Positions 22,801-33,545 of a stretch of 64,000 bases of DNA are shown piece after piece (the first letter of the stretch is position 1; each line of letters starts with the position of its first letter). Both the position numbers and the translations under genes were made by a program. The notes below the pieces were generated by a model. It had not been told where the DNA came from. It was given only the letters and a program-made list of their open reading frames with translations, and did not search any database. Source of the DNA: Scedosporium boydii (taxonomy: Eukaryota; Ascomycota; Sordariomycetes; Microascales; Microascaceae); NCBI GenBank assembly GCA_002221725.1, contig NJFT01000001.1, forward strand, positions 62,001-126,000. Direction: 5' to 3'.

Positions 22801-23525
22801 TAGGATGCGTTTCCTCTCCGGTGACAGGGTCTGAAGGGAGCGGACGTCTCTTGATAGGAGACCTCTGAGGCTGGCTCGCCCCGTTGACGGCCTGGTCTGT
22901 CTGGATAGGCTTCGGCTTGGCCACGGGTTTCTCGGGTTTGGGCCGAGTATCGTAGTAGGTCAGTTCGACGCGGATCTCGCCTGCGTATTTGCCCTTGCAT
23001 GAGAGGTTATGCCACAGGTCGTTCTGGTTGCCTCCAGGAACAATGATCTCTTTCAGATCAATCCACCCCTCGCCTATCAAGTCCGTCTTCTTATCGTCGT
23101 GGAAAACGGATACTTTCAGCTGGTAGTAATCAGGAGAGTCGTGCACGGTAAATCGGAGCTCTTGGTCCCTACAATTTTGGAAGTTAGTACGGGCAATGCC
23201 AATGTCAAAATCTCCAGCGATGTCGGAAGAACGGGGAGAATAGACCAAGACTTCCCCCCTCCCCCGAGATGATTGTAGTTCGCTAGGCTTACCATCGTGG
23301 AGTTTGTCCGCCTCTAATATCTGTCTTCGTCTTCTTCGCCTCCTTCCCGAGTCGCGCTGCGCAGTAAGGGTCTTGCTTTCCAATGGTCTTGCGGTTCGGG
23401 AGGTTCTTCGCCCTATCGACGATAACGACAAGGGTACCAATCTCGGGGCCGTCGACCGTCATGTCAGAAAATATTCCCGCTGTATGCACCCCATTGAGAG
23501 GATGGGTTTTTTGTTTGCCGGACAT
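19817..23525 (-). CDS. INN1: C2-domain cytokinesis protein, INN1/FIC1-like
   Basis: Two exons (23525-23293, 23168-19817) join in phase (TG|G, Trp) to 1194 aa. Residues about 25-150 are a C2 domain: IGTLVVIVDRAKNLPNRKTIGKQDPYC, then WDQELRFTVHDSP and IGEGWIDLKEI. The remainder is disordered and rich in Pro, Ser and Tyr, with many PxxP motifs. It includes seven copies of RQYPPE(N/D)Y in the plus-strand interval 22130-22665. S. cerevisiae Inn1 and S. pombe Fic1 have the same build: an N-terminal C2 domain and a proline-rich tail bound by SH3 domains of Hof1/Cdc15 and Cyk3, coupling ring constriction to septum growth. The long tail is usual for filamentous fungi. Assignment rests on architecture and C2 sequence; other fungal C2-only proteins are possible. 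Confidence 0.8.
22130..22665 (-). repeat. Coding tandem repeat RQYPPENYAP, seven copies
   Basis: Within the INN1-like gene the motif PRQYPPENYAP recurs seven times, separated by 12-20 residue Pro/Gln/Ser linkers such as SQAAAPPPPPQSQH. The last two copies drift to ENYEP and EDYAP. Regular spacing suggests unequal crossing-over and repeated binding sites. Confidence 0.85.
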
Positions 23526-25329
23526 GATGAGAGCTCCTGGCAGTCGTCAGAAGGGTTCGATATATCGAGGGCCCGGTGTGGTGCTGTTGGGGAGTTAGTA
23601 GTGGAGGGGGTCGCTGATGTTGTTTACATTTGCTATCTCGTTTGTTGACATTCAGAAACAGTCGAAAAGGAGAGACACATTCCCAAAACTCGAATCGGAC
23701 GAAAACTGGAAAAGGACGACGACGTAGACGGGAGAAACAAAATGTGAAACTTGGGGAAAGAGTGAGCCCAAGACTGCGAGCATCAGACAAAAAGCTTCAG
23801 AGTGCGGAAAGGAAGGTGCGAGGAAAGAGGTGGTGGTTTGAGGTCGATCAGTTCCTTTGAGGAGGCGGCGGATCGATGCTCTGCAGTTTTAGCAGCGATC
23901 TACTATTATTGATCCCTGCTATTGTTGGTAGCGTAGCAATCCAGGGGGGGACCGGACTGGATAGGACAGGCCTGCACAAGTCGTGCTCCTCTGACAGGGG
24001 ACCTCGCAAGTGAAAAAGCGGGCATCGGCATTCTTGTGCTGACACCCATCATTGATCATTGTTGCCAGTGGTGGAAAGGTGGGGCCACTCCAGCACTGCA
24101 GGGTACATGGTACTTTTCCGGATATGGTGTTTTAAACAAACCATGCTTAAATTCAGCACAGAACGCCTAATTTTCTGTGGGACGCGTGGCTGGGCGCCAT
24201 GCCTGATTGGCCAAAATTCCCAATAGTGCTACGGACAATTGGATTTTGCTAAAAAAAAACTGCGTGGCTGGGAAGGCCAAGGCGGTACGGAGCTCGAGCC
24301 AATCACGGGAGTTAATTGAGCAGAGCGCCACGGTACTTTTCCAGCCAGGCCAATGTCCGATCCAATCATCGTTATCATGGCTGCTACAGCATCAGAGATT
24401 GGGACAGACTCCGAAGTTCACTGTGACATCGTACTGGGACCTGCTTCCATCCCTTCTGGCTTCACCAACCTCGTCGTAATAGCTGACGCAACGGAGCGAA
24501 AGAAACGAGGGTGAGGCACAGGAAATCCCCGCCCAGCTGCTAGCCAGACCGAACCGCGCCTCTTCTTTTTTCTCGTTCCTGAATTTTCTGCATTTTCTGC
24601 ACATTCCATTGACGCATTCCACGCGTCTGTTTCTTCCTGTGTGGTCTTGCTAATCCTGCCAAGCTCTGTAGACATGTCCGAGTCGGACGCCCAGAGAAGG
24701 TCAGAGTTTAGCTGACGTCACGTCTAAGCATGAAGACCGAAACATCCGTCAAGTCAACCCGGCGACGAGACCAAAAAGAAAAAAAGCTACTGGCCAACTG
24801 AGAGGCGCTTGACTCTTTGGCAAAATCTCAATTAATTTAGTGGACGAGACGGTGTTGCGCTAATCACGCGCCAGAGCATGAATCAAGCTGTCCCGTCCCG
24901 AAACCGTCGCCATAGCAGCGGACCTGCAGATACACAACTTTGGGTCGGATTTGGTTCCAACCTGCAGCTCTCGCATCTCCGTGGGAAATGCATTCTCGAT
25001 GATAATATGCGCATCTTGTATAATGATCAAGTTATTCAAGAGACCTTCATTATTCTATTAAATTATGGAAACAACGGCAGAAGAAACGCGGCCGTGCATT
25101 GACACTACCTGTACGAAGTAGGCTTTCGTGTTTGGTCTAAGCCGCCATCAACTCGTTTTGTTGCAGGTTAAGGCGGGGTTCCAATGTCAAATTACCCCTC
25201 CATCAACCTCCCTGACCTGAACATCCACCACCAGATGGCGATCGCGATACTCCATCGACGCGGATTCTCTTGAGCTGCATAGAAACCCTTGAATTCTTAA
25301 ATATACGTAAATTCTTGTCCTAAGTAATC
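23526..25329. promoter_or_regulatory. Divergent promoter region INN1-like / YFH7-like
   Basis: The 1.8 kb between divergent starts holds no supported gene. One TACGAAGTA motif lies at 25111. AT-rich sequence near 25020-25065 and 25285-25325 precedes the right-hand start. Confidence 0.5.
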
Positions 25330-26193
25330 ATGGAGAGCCAAGTCTCTCGTCTCGTTGAAAAAGCTTGGAACAAGCTCCAAAACACGCCCAACGACCAACG
25401 ACTCTGTAAGCCGCAGCCCTCATCTATGAATGCATAAAACACAGCCATTGATCCTTCGTTCCTACGAGCCTCGACTAACCGTCTTCTAGTAATTGGAATA
25501 TCCGGCATCCCAGGCTCCGGTAAGCCAACCCTCAACACCAAGATGCCACCCCAATCTCTCTCCCACCCAACTCACGCCCCCATGACGTTGACGGCCTCAC
25601 CCCCAGGTAAAACCAGCCTCGCCCACCTCGTCACAACCCGCCTCAATATCAAATCCCCCACCATAGCAATCTCCCTCCCAATGGACGGCTACCACTACAC
25701 CCGCGCCCACCTCTCCTCCATGCCCGACCCGCAAACAGCTCACGCCCGCCGCGGCGCCGCCTTCACCTTTGACGCCCCCGCCTTCCTCGCCCTCATCCGC
25801 TCCCTAAGGGAACCCCTAACTCCGGACTCTAAACCCATCTACGCCCCGAGCTTCGACCACGCCGTCAAGGACCCGAAAGAGGACGACATCGAGATCCTGC
25901 CGAGTCATCGCGTCGTCGTCGTCGAGGGGAATTACCTGGCGTTGGATGAGGACGTATGGAGGGATGCGGCGGCGTTGTTTGATGAGCTTTGGTTTGTGGA
26001 GGTGGATTTTGAGGTGGCGAAGAGGAGATTGGTGAGGAGACACGTTGAGGCAGGCATCGCTGAGGATGAGGAGGCGGCAGAGCGCCGCGCCGTGGAGAAT
26101 GATTTAGTCAATGGCAAGCAAATTGTGGAGAAGCGTCTAAAAGTGGACGAAGTGGTAGTGAGTCGAATGGATGAGGGATGGGTACACAGTTAA
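25330..26193 (+). CDS. YFH7: P-loop kinase of the uridine kinase/PRK type, YFH7-like
   Basis: Three exons (25330-25405, 25490-25519, 25607-26193) join in phase to 230 aa. The 30-nt middle exon encodes LIGISGIPGS and the third begins GKTSLAHLV, so the Walker A motif GIPGSGKTS (residues 31-39) is assembled across an intron. The next signatures, SLPMDGYHYTR and RRGAAFTFDAPAF, then YAPSFDHAVKDP and VVVVEGNYLAL, are those of the phosphoribulokinase/uridine kinase superfamily and match YFH7-type proteins. The substrate is unknown; a small-molecule kinase is inferred. The C-terminus (KRLVRRHVEAG, ENDLVNG) gives the lid and base-binding region. The gene converges with the next one, leaving 195 bases. 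Confidence 0.87.
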
Positions 26194-26388
26194 GAAGACA
26201 ATTACGGATGTTGAACATTTGCATTTCTTCCTTCAAATATCGACACTGGAGTAACAACGACGCCATGATTGGACTTCGAAAAAAGGAAAAAACGCACCCA
26301 AATCTACCGATATCAACTCAATTCATAGACGCCGCGTACGCCGAAACATTGATTGGCCCCAGCATGTCTTACAGTTCCCATAACTTCC

Positions 26389-28492
26389 TTACAAGCCAAG
26401 CTTCCTAGCGCTGCCATGCGACAACCACTCGAGTTGCTCGGCCATCTTCTTCCTCATTCTAGACGCCTCGTCGGAAGGTTCGGCCTCGTCAGCGTTGGCG
26501 CCGGTTTGTTCCATCTTCCTAACAGGTGTCCTTGGGGGAGCCGGCGAGGGATTGGCTGCCACAGGGCCGGCAAAGCGGGCCGCCGCAGAACGAGGGGGGG
26601 CCCGGAGCTGGCTAGTTTTCTCCCTGATCGCGTCAAGGCCTTCAACTGCTTTTGGCTTGAGGTCGTGAAGCTCCTCGGCAGTGTAGGTGACCCTTTTGCT
26701 TCCATTCTCTGCCGATTCCGGCTTCACTGGCTCGATAGTATTGGTTGGAACGGCCGGGGCAATAGTCGGGGTAAGAGCCGGAATAAGAGCAGGGGTAGGC
26801 TCCGGGGTAAGAGCTGGAGTAACAGCCGGGGTAAGAACTGGGGTGGGGACCACAGGTTCGTTCCGCTTCAACTCATTCTCAAGCTGCAACTTGGTGGCAA
26901 TCTCCAGGTTTTTCAGTGAAAACACGAACTGGGCGCATCGAGCTGAGGTCTCGAAATCCAAGGTATAAGGAGCAACAAGGTTGTCCTCAGTCCTGAATTT
27001 GAGGGCGCAAATGTTGTCAGTCTGCCCACTAATCAACAAGTTGAGAACGTTATGGCTCGCAACAACCTTGCCCTCGACCTCAACTTCAAACCTAGCTCCC
27101 CTAACCCCTGTGATTTTGAGAACTACTTCGCAGGTTTGGCGCTTCATGTCACGACCCACGAGCTGGCCACTCATCTGAAACGCGATTCCAGCCTGGCCCT
27201 CTTTAACCCTCTTGGGCTTGCCCAAGTGTTCCTTGTCACCAACGGCCTTGCTAGGGGCTGGAGAGAGAGCCCTGTGGGGAGCTTTTGAGCTGGTCTTTGG
27301 CATTACAGGGAGAGTGCCATGTCCTTGTTTCGAGTCCGTATTCTCCGCGCTACTGAGCTTAGCAGTGCATTCATCCAAATTCAACGCCGCAAACTTGGCC
27401 ACCAGCGGGGTTGATAGACCGGCCTCGGACAACGCAGATTCCTTCGTCTTTACCTCGTCACTTTCCTTGGACGCGTCTCTGACCTTGGTAGCGGGGTTTG
27501 TTCCAGCGGCCGCTGGCGGGGCCACATCAGACCCGGCGGCGCTCTCCTGGGCACCGTCCTCGGTAGCCCATCTCGAAGAAGCCAAGCCTTGGGTTGGCTT
27601 CTTCATAACGGAGGGCGTGGCCACAACCGCCTGCGCAATAGATCTAACAGCCTGGGGCTGTACTGCCTGCAGCTGTTTGGTAGAAGGGGTGCGCTGGTGA
27701 GGAGCAGCCTGGTTAAGTCCGGTACGCACCGGAGCTGGACCTTTGTGGACGCTAGTTTGGGCAACTCCACTGCGAGGTGTAACTGGGGCAGCCGCAGGAG
27801 CAGATTGCTTTGCGGCAGGCTGGGTAGCCCTTGTTTGAGGCTGAGCCTGAGGGCGCGCCTGAATATGAGCCTGCGTTTGAGCCATGGGTGCTCTTGCCGG
27901 AACTTGGCGAGAAGGAGGTCCACTTCGAGACGAGGATTCTCCTGCCGTTGGAGCCTTAGGGCCAAGTGCCGAAGTCCGCGGGGGAGGGGCTGCGACAAGG
28001 GGCCTATAAAACGCAAGCACCATCTTAGTTTTTGAGCTCTCTTGCGAAGAAGTAGAAACGTTACTCACCTAGCAGCCCGGACATTACCAGCATAGACACG
28101 CGGCCCTCCGAGATCATCCAGGCCCCTGACGGCTTCGGCATCGCTATCGTTAAATTCACCGCCTGCGATGGCGCCTAGGAAGATAATTTGAGCCACGAAC
28201 ATACCAGATTCGGGGACCAAGCCATGGGAAAGTGAGAGACTCACTCTTGAACTTGTTGGAAAGGGACATAATATGGGAGTCACGAACAATCGGTACCGAT
28301 CGAATGGCGCGACTAGGGTGCTCAGAGCGGCTGGTCTTGTGCTCCAAGGGTAGCTCCAGCAACCTGTCGCTACCCAACTCTGCCTAGATCTTTCGTTAAG
28401 TATCCCAACCAGCTGCCGGGAGAGCTCAGAAAGGGAGGGGTTGGTGTATTACTTACTCTCATCGCGTCTAGAATGCTCTTGTCGGCCCCCAT
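26389..28492 (-). CDS. Uncharacterised Ala/Pro/Thr-rich protein, 631 aa
   Basis: Four exons (28492-28457, 28383-28245, 28174-28069, 28003-26389) join in phase. The N-terminal part (MGADKSILDAMR, then LLELPLEHKTSRSEHPSRAI and IMSLSNKFK) looks structured and is spread over three short exons. Then follows a long low-complexity Ala/Pro/Gln/Ser linker. About residues 375-460 look like a folded domain of alternating strands and one helix (VVLKITGVRGARFEVEVEGKVV; LDFETSARCAQFVFSLKNLE), reminiscent of PH-like folds, though I cannot name a family. About residues 478-510 are a TPA(L/V) repeat, and the end is charged. The open frame reaches 28068 only by reading through intron 3, which has consensus GTGAGT and TTTATAG sites. 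Function unknown. Confidence 0.7.
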
Positions 28493-29491
28493 CTTGACGA
28501 AAGCGGGCTTGGAGACGTGTGGGAGTGAGGTTGGGATGGGAGGAGGGAGAGAGTATTTTTTTTTTCTCGAATTTATTTTCCTGTGTTTCTGTGGTGAGGG
28601 GGAGAGGAGGCAACGGGGCGAGGCGCTGTGGGTCGATGTTATAGGGAGAGGAAGGAGCAAGATAAGTTAGAGGAATGCAGGTCAAGTTTCTTACTCGGTG
28701 GTGCTAGGAACCCCAGAAATCAACTGATGTTGTGGATTTGGGGAAGACATCCTTGCCTAGCTGCAGGTCAAGCTTCCAGAATATCATCGAAGGAACAAGG
28801 GGGCCGGAGCTTTGTGTTGAGTATAAAGTATTCCAAGTTGCTCCTCCGAGCTGGTCCGCCAGGGGCCAATGAATGTGTAAGTGGCAAGAGCCACCAGTTG
28901 AGAGCAGGCATAAGCAGCAAGAGCCACCCGTAATCAACCATCTATCATTCAGATCGGAGTTCCAGTGGAAGCTGAAGGCAGCCCTCTTCGATCTTAACTA
29001 GTCGCTATGAGAGTGGTGATGCATCCCATTGATGTCTCTTTGGAGGGCTAGGATAAAGGGGATGCCTTTGCCTGTCAGCGGTAAACCTCAAGGAGGTAGG
29101 CTGAGCCTGGCCACCAGAAGTGTCTTGTGCATGTGGAGTTTCAGTATCAATGCTTTCTCTGCTCTATGTTCTGATATGGGCATATTCGATTCAGATACTT
29201 TTGTGGAATATTGGTTCTTGAAAAGCCCTAAATGTTGTAACACAGGTCCATGCAAGTCTCCATCTTCGGGTTTATGCTTTGAGTTGCCTGGTCCTGCTTC
29301 AAGGCCGTTTGACAATTTCGGCATCATCTTCAAAGAGACAGGTTTAGCTTCAAACACTATACGCAAGTAGACTCATCCTCACATATGACAAGGCCCACGG
29401 GGACGGTGACTGGGAGTTGACCGTTTGTCTGTTTGATATCTCTCATTAAACATCCCGTGTGTCTTCGGATACACCCTTAGTCTTTCGGACA
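28493..29491. other. Intergenic spacer, about 1 kb
   Basis: Nothing convincingly coding is visible. Two direct copies of GCAAGAGCCACC lie at 28884 and 28917. ORFs of about 90-110 codons on both strands at 29029-29370 overlap each other and lack recognisable features. Confidence 0.5.
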
Positions 29492-29868
29492 TTATTCTTT
29501 GGGGGGACTCTCTAGGTTTTCCTTTCCTTCACGGCCAATATTTCTCAATCCTTCGCTGGTTGCAGACGAGGTCAATTCCTTGCCCTGTTGTCCAGTAGTG
29601 CTATGGGAACGAGCACCGGATTTTCTCTCGCCTTCTCCAGCACTGGTGTTGCCAGGCCCGGTGCCCATCGATTGCCAACCAGAGGGTGGAGGCGGCTGCT
29701 CGGGTTGCGGGAGGTTGCCGTGACCCTTGCCGATCTTGCTCTCGGTGTTAGCCACTAAATGAAATGACTGCTAGTTAGAAATCTCGTCTTTCTAGGCTGC
29801 ATATTCTTGACTACTTCGAGGATGAACAGTAGTGATCGAAAGGGAACTTGAAGGTCTCGTCTCTTACT
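29492..29868 (-). CDS. Small hydrophilic 87-aa protein with intron-split start codon
   Basis: The frame 29754-29492 is preceded by a consensus acceptor (CATTTAG) and a CTAAC branch site; the upstream donor is AAAA|GTAAGA. Splicing out 29755-29867 (113 nt) joins A at 29868 to TG at 29754-29753 and creates CCAAAATGGCT, a good start context, so the initiator ATG exists only in spliced mRNA. The exon 1 frame upstream has no ATG before a stop. The protein starts MANTESKIGKGHGNLPQPEQ and is hydrophilic, Gly/Ser/Glu-rich and probably disordered, with no signal peptide or helix. I do not recognise it. Without the splice the frame would have to begin at GTG. Confidence 0.6.
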
Positions 29869-31795
29869 TTTGGTAGCTATTGGCGGCGTAAGGGGAATGA
29901 TGGAAACTGTAATTGAATTTCCCTTTGTTGTGGGAGACGGAACCAACAACTGGAAGGCTCCATACAGGTTAATATACTTGGCTTCAGCTTTTTACTTTGC
30001 GTCAGGTTTATCTCATTGTGGCGTGGGATGATGGAAGTATATCGAGAAGCGAGCACTCGAAATCCTTCATGGGGCACACATCATTTTAGTTCTACCAAAG
30101 GGTGGACAGAGAGGGTTTGTGTCTTACTCTGTATAATCAGGGTTGTTTGAGGGTGTAGATTGTATATTTCTGTTTGAAAGTCCAATGTCGCCTCTGCTCT
30201 CCTCCTATACCCGTTATTCTGGTGTCCATCCGTCTCTCTCGTTGCACCTACCCATTCTAAGCTCGAGAATACCACGGACGAAATGCTAATAGCAGCTAGC
30301 CAACACGTCTTAATGCAAAGTAGCCGGTCTCCGGTCTCCAGGCCTCATCCTTCATCTAAGCCGAGCTTGATCTCGCGTAGTGTGACTGTTTTATTACGGA
30401 TAGGCTGGGCAATCGTTTATCCATCACCTAACAGGCCGTCCATTTGAGCCGCCCTTTCGGTGTCCGCGGCATCCTCTAATTTATGGCAGCCTAATGCTCT
30501 GTCAACTTTGTCCCGCTGGAAGTTACAACAATCCTACATTGAGTTTCCGTCGTATCTCATTTACCGACTGAATGGTACAGCTAATAAGAATACATGGTGG
30601 AAGGATGGCCTAAGCCAGGCTCTGCTCTTTTCGCGTGGGCACGCATGTGTGCAAAGTCGATTGATATTGACACCCGATGTCGTAATACAAACTGCCTACC
30701 AATATTAACTACCCTTCGCTCTCGCCAGGCTTTTGTTTCCGTGTATCGACGTTGATCACTTCACCAAATCTTCTTCCATCCGACATTTGACTCGGATCGA
30801 AACCAAATTCGCCGTTTCGTTTGGCGTTCCCGGTCCAGAGCTATTTCGTCCACCCCGCACCCCGAACCCCGAAAATGGATGTCAATGGAATGAATGATGT
30901 CACCCGTCTGGAAGGTCTGCGGAGTAGACAGCACTTGCCTAGCAGATGGCGCCAAACTCGGCTACAGCAACCAGTGTTCCGCCCAAGACCGAATATGTGG
31001 TGGGATTCTCCGGATGCCAGCCATGGTGAACTCTTCCCGACCTAGGTTAGTGTCCTGCTACACCTCACCCAGCCCACGAGGCACCAAGATTCATCAAAAG
31101 ATTCGCCAACAATAGGTTGACATAATTGGCTCGATTACGTCCGGATAGGATGACGTCTCCCGACCAGTGGAGAACTGAAGGACAACGAACACCGAAGAGA
31201 CCCAACCAACAAGCTGAAAGGTGAAGGGGAGGGAAAAAAAAAAGGAACATCACTATTTCACAACTCCATTTCCCAAACGCCCGATTACTCAGCTACGGCT
31301 TGGAGAGAGGCGCATGAAAAATACGCAGGAAGGGACACAGAATTGCTGGAGCCTCGGCGCTAATGGACGCTTCATAAAAAAAGTGGAAAATGAGGGAAAA
31401 AATAAGAAAAGGATAATGACCCAAGGCGACCATGTTCCCCCTCTTTCCACCACTTGCGTCCCATGACTGATTGGTGACGGGCTGCTTTGAGCTTTTGGGC
31501 GTTGGGTGGTTCGCATGCAACCCCCATCACACTTCCTGCGTTAGTGGAGTGGTTGCCTCTATGGTGTCAGAGGGTCACCGAGCCGCGCTCTCTTTAAATC
31601 CTTGGAGAGGTGCTGCGTCCTGCCCCGATAGCAATCTACCCCAATACCCCAAAAGAGAGCCAGGCCGACTAATACCCCGGGATACGGTCTCATTTCCCAC
31701 ATCCGAATAGAAGGGGGATCCCTTCCCCCCCACCGCTGCCTTAGCTTTCGGAGCCGAGCTTTTAGGTCCTTTTTTAAGCTTTTAAGCGCCGAAAC
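29869..31795. other. Intergenic spacer between divergent genes, about 1.9 kb
   Basis: The stretch contains the 5' leader and promoter of the small gene on the left and the promoter of the nucleotidyltransferase-like gene on the right. No gene is supported. An A-rich run lies at 31228-31242 and another at 31375-31410. Confidence 0.5.
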
Positions 31796-32694
31796 ATGGA
31801 GGGACCGGGAGCCGCGGAGGTGTACGATACCAATCGCTTCTCCCAGCTCTACCATGCCTCGCGCCGCCCATCGCCCGAGCACCTCGGCCTCGCTGCCGAT
31901 TTTCTCTTCTCCCTCTTTGACCGCCATTCTATTCTTTTTGCATTTCTGGGTGGCTGGGCCGTGTACTTGAGGGGCGGCTCGCGCCGGACCGAAGATGTCG
32001 ATGTGAGCGTAGACACTGACATGGATGGCTTAACGGCCATATTGATGCCGGAAGAAAGGTGCGGAAACGTCCTCCCTTGTTCCGATAGTTTCTTGTATTC
32101 TTTTCCCATTGCAATCATCGACGGCTCTGACAGCGGTTCCGTGTAGGATTTGCGTACCAAAAACCCACGGCAACACTTGTATACAGGTTTTCGTCCACAC
32201 TGGGGGTCGGTGGGATGATGAGTTCTCGTCCATACCAGAGCTCCCCGTGAGCGTGGACATTATAATCTGTGGTTAGTCTCCTGAGGTGCTCTAAATGCAT
32301 TTTTACCTTTAAATGTCCTCTTCGAAGCTGACAACGTGAGCGCAAAGGGAACCTTGGTATCCCCTCCAATCTATCCGAGGCGACAGAGATGATCACGCCC
32401 ACCGTGAGCGTAGATCTTGGATTGCATACAGGCCAGGCAGTCCCCGTTATAGACCTCTATCACCAATTCTCTACTAAGCTGCATGTTCATTACGAGCGGC
32501 GCAACAACGGCCAAACCGACGATTACGTGGACCTCGAGTTCCTTGCCGAGAATTACTCTCCCGAGATATGGAGGCTCCATCCGTACCTGAATCGTGATCA
32601 TCGCTTGGCCTTCTGGCAAGATTTTGCCATCCGGCATCAAGACGAGTACGACCGTGTGGAGCATATGGAGGTGATTTTGGGGTTATCTTCTTGA
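31796..32694 (+). CDS. Nucleotidyltransferase-fold protein (fungal NTase superfamily)
   Basis: Three exons (31796-32058, 32147-32271, 32348-32694) join in phase to 244 aa. The sequence AFLGGWAVYLRGGSRRTEDVDVSVD (residues about 49-73) has the GG-x(8-10)-D-h-D pattern of the polymerase-beta-like nucleotidyltransferase fold, with the Asp pair at 67 and 69. Exon 3 must begin at the AAAG acceptor before GGAACC, giving GNLGIPSNLSEATEMITPT; the earlier candidate acceptor reaches a stop at 32388. The rest (LYHQFSTKLHVHYERR, YVDLEFLAENY) resembles fungal proteins of this type seen in plant-associated ascomycetes. The reaction is unknown; a small-molecule nucleotidyl transfer or an antitoxin-like role would be speculation. 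Confidence 0.7.
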
Positions 32695-33545
32695 CCCTAC
32701 CCATCCTCCCCCAAAGCTGCCCCATTCCGTCCGCCTCATTTTCTTGGAGAATCACCTGCAGCGGCAGCTCTCTCTTCACTGCAACCCATCTTCTTCTTCC
32801 CATTGATGACCGGTCACCTGACCTGCCTACCAAGAATGGAAGGCTTATCCGTCGATCCACAACTCTTGCGATCTCATGGCTGTCCTTGCCATCACTGCTC
32901 TCTGCGCGGGTCCCTTAATACCCTTGCTTTTTTGTTCTCCCCAAAAATCGAGATGGCCGTGGGACTCGACCTCCTCAAAACCTTGGTTGGCTATCCGTAC
33001 TCGGATTCATGAGTGCGTTCTCCATCTAGCCCGGAAATTTTCGAGGGTCCTTCCCCTTTCTTACCTTGCTAGTTATCACGAAACTTTCCCTTTCCTCGAC
33101 GTTCTGTATGATACCCTGTTTAGCACTAGACTAAAAAATTCGGATTTTCTCTTTTTTTACCCCATAGACTACGTTCACTAGAAGAAGGGCATGATTGCAC
33201 AGGATATTGCTTGGCCAACCAACCGCGGTCGTTATTTCTGGTTGACCGTATGGAGTTGACCACATAAAATACCGTTTCCCAGCACAGATGAAGCAAGAAC
33301 ATAAGTAATATATGTATTTGACATAATTCATACGAGCCCTTTACTTTCTGGGTATTTCGTTATCGACCCAATAACACTTACGCCTGACAGCGGACTAAAA
33401 ATCCGAAACCGCCTTGAAATAACGACGAGAAAACTAAGTTCATTTTGATACCGATCGCTCCTCTGCACTAGTGGAGAGGGGATATAAGTCGAGGTCGGAC
33501 GCACGGGGGCGGGGGGGCGGGGGGGCCAAACGCCCTTTAGTTCCC
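32695..33545. other. 3' spacer between convergent genes
   Basis: No supported gene in these 851 bases. Short frames at 32474-33181 overlap the nucleotidyltransferase exon or lack features. A G-run lies at about 33510-33526. Confidence 0.5.

Noticed and set aside
20370..22834. Many plus-strand frames opposite the INN1-like gene
   Set aside because: They are Arg/Gly/Ser-rich shadows of the repetitive proline-rich coding strand.
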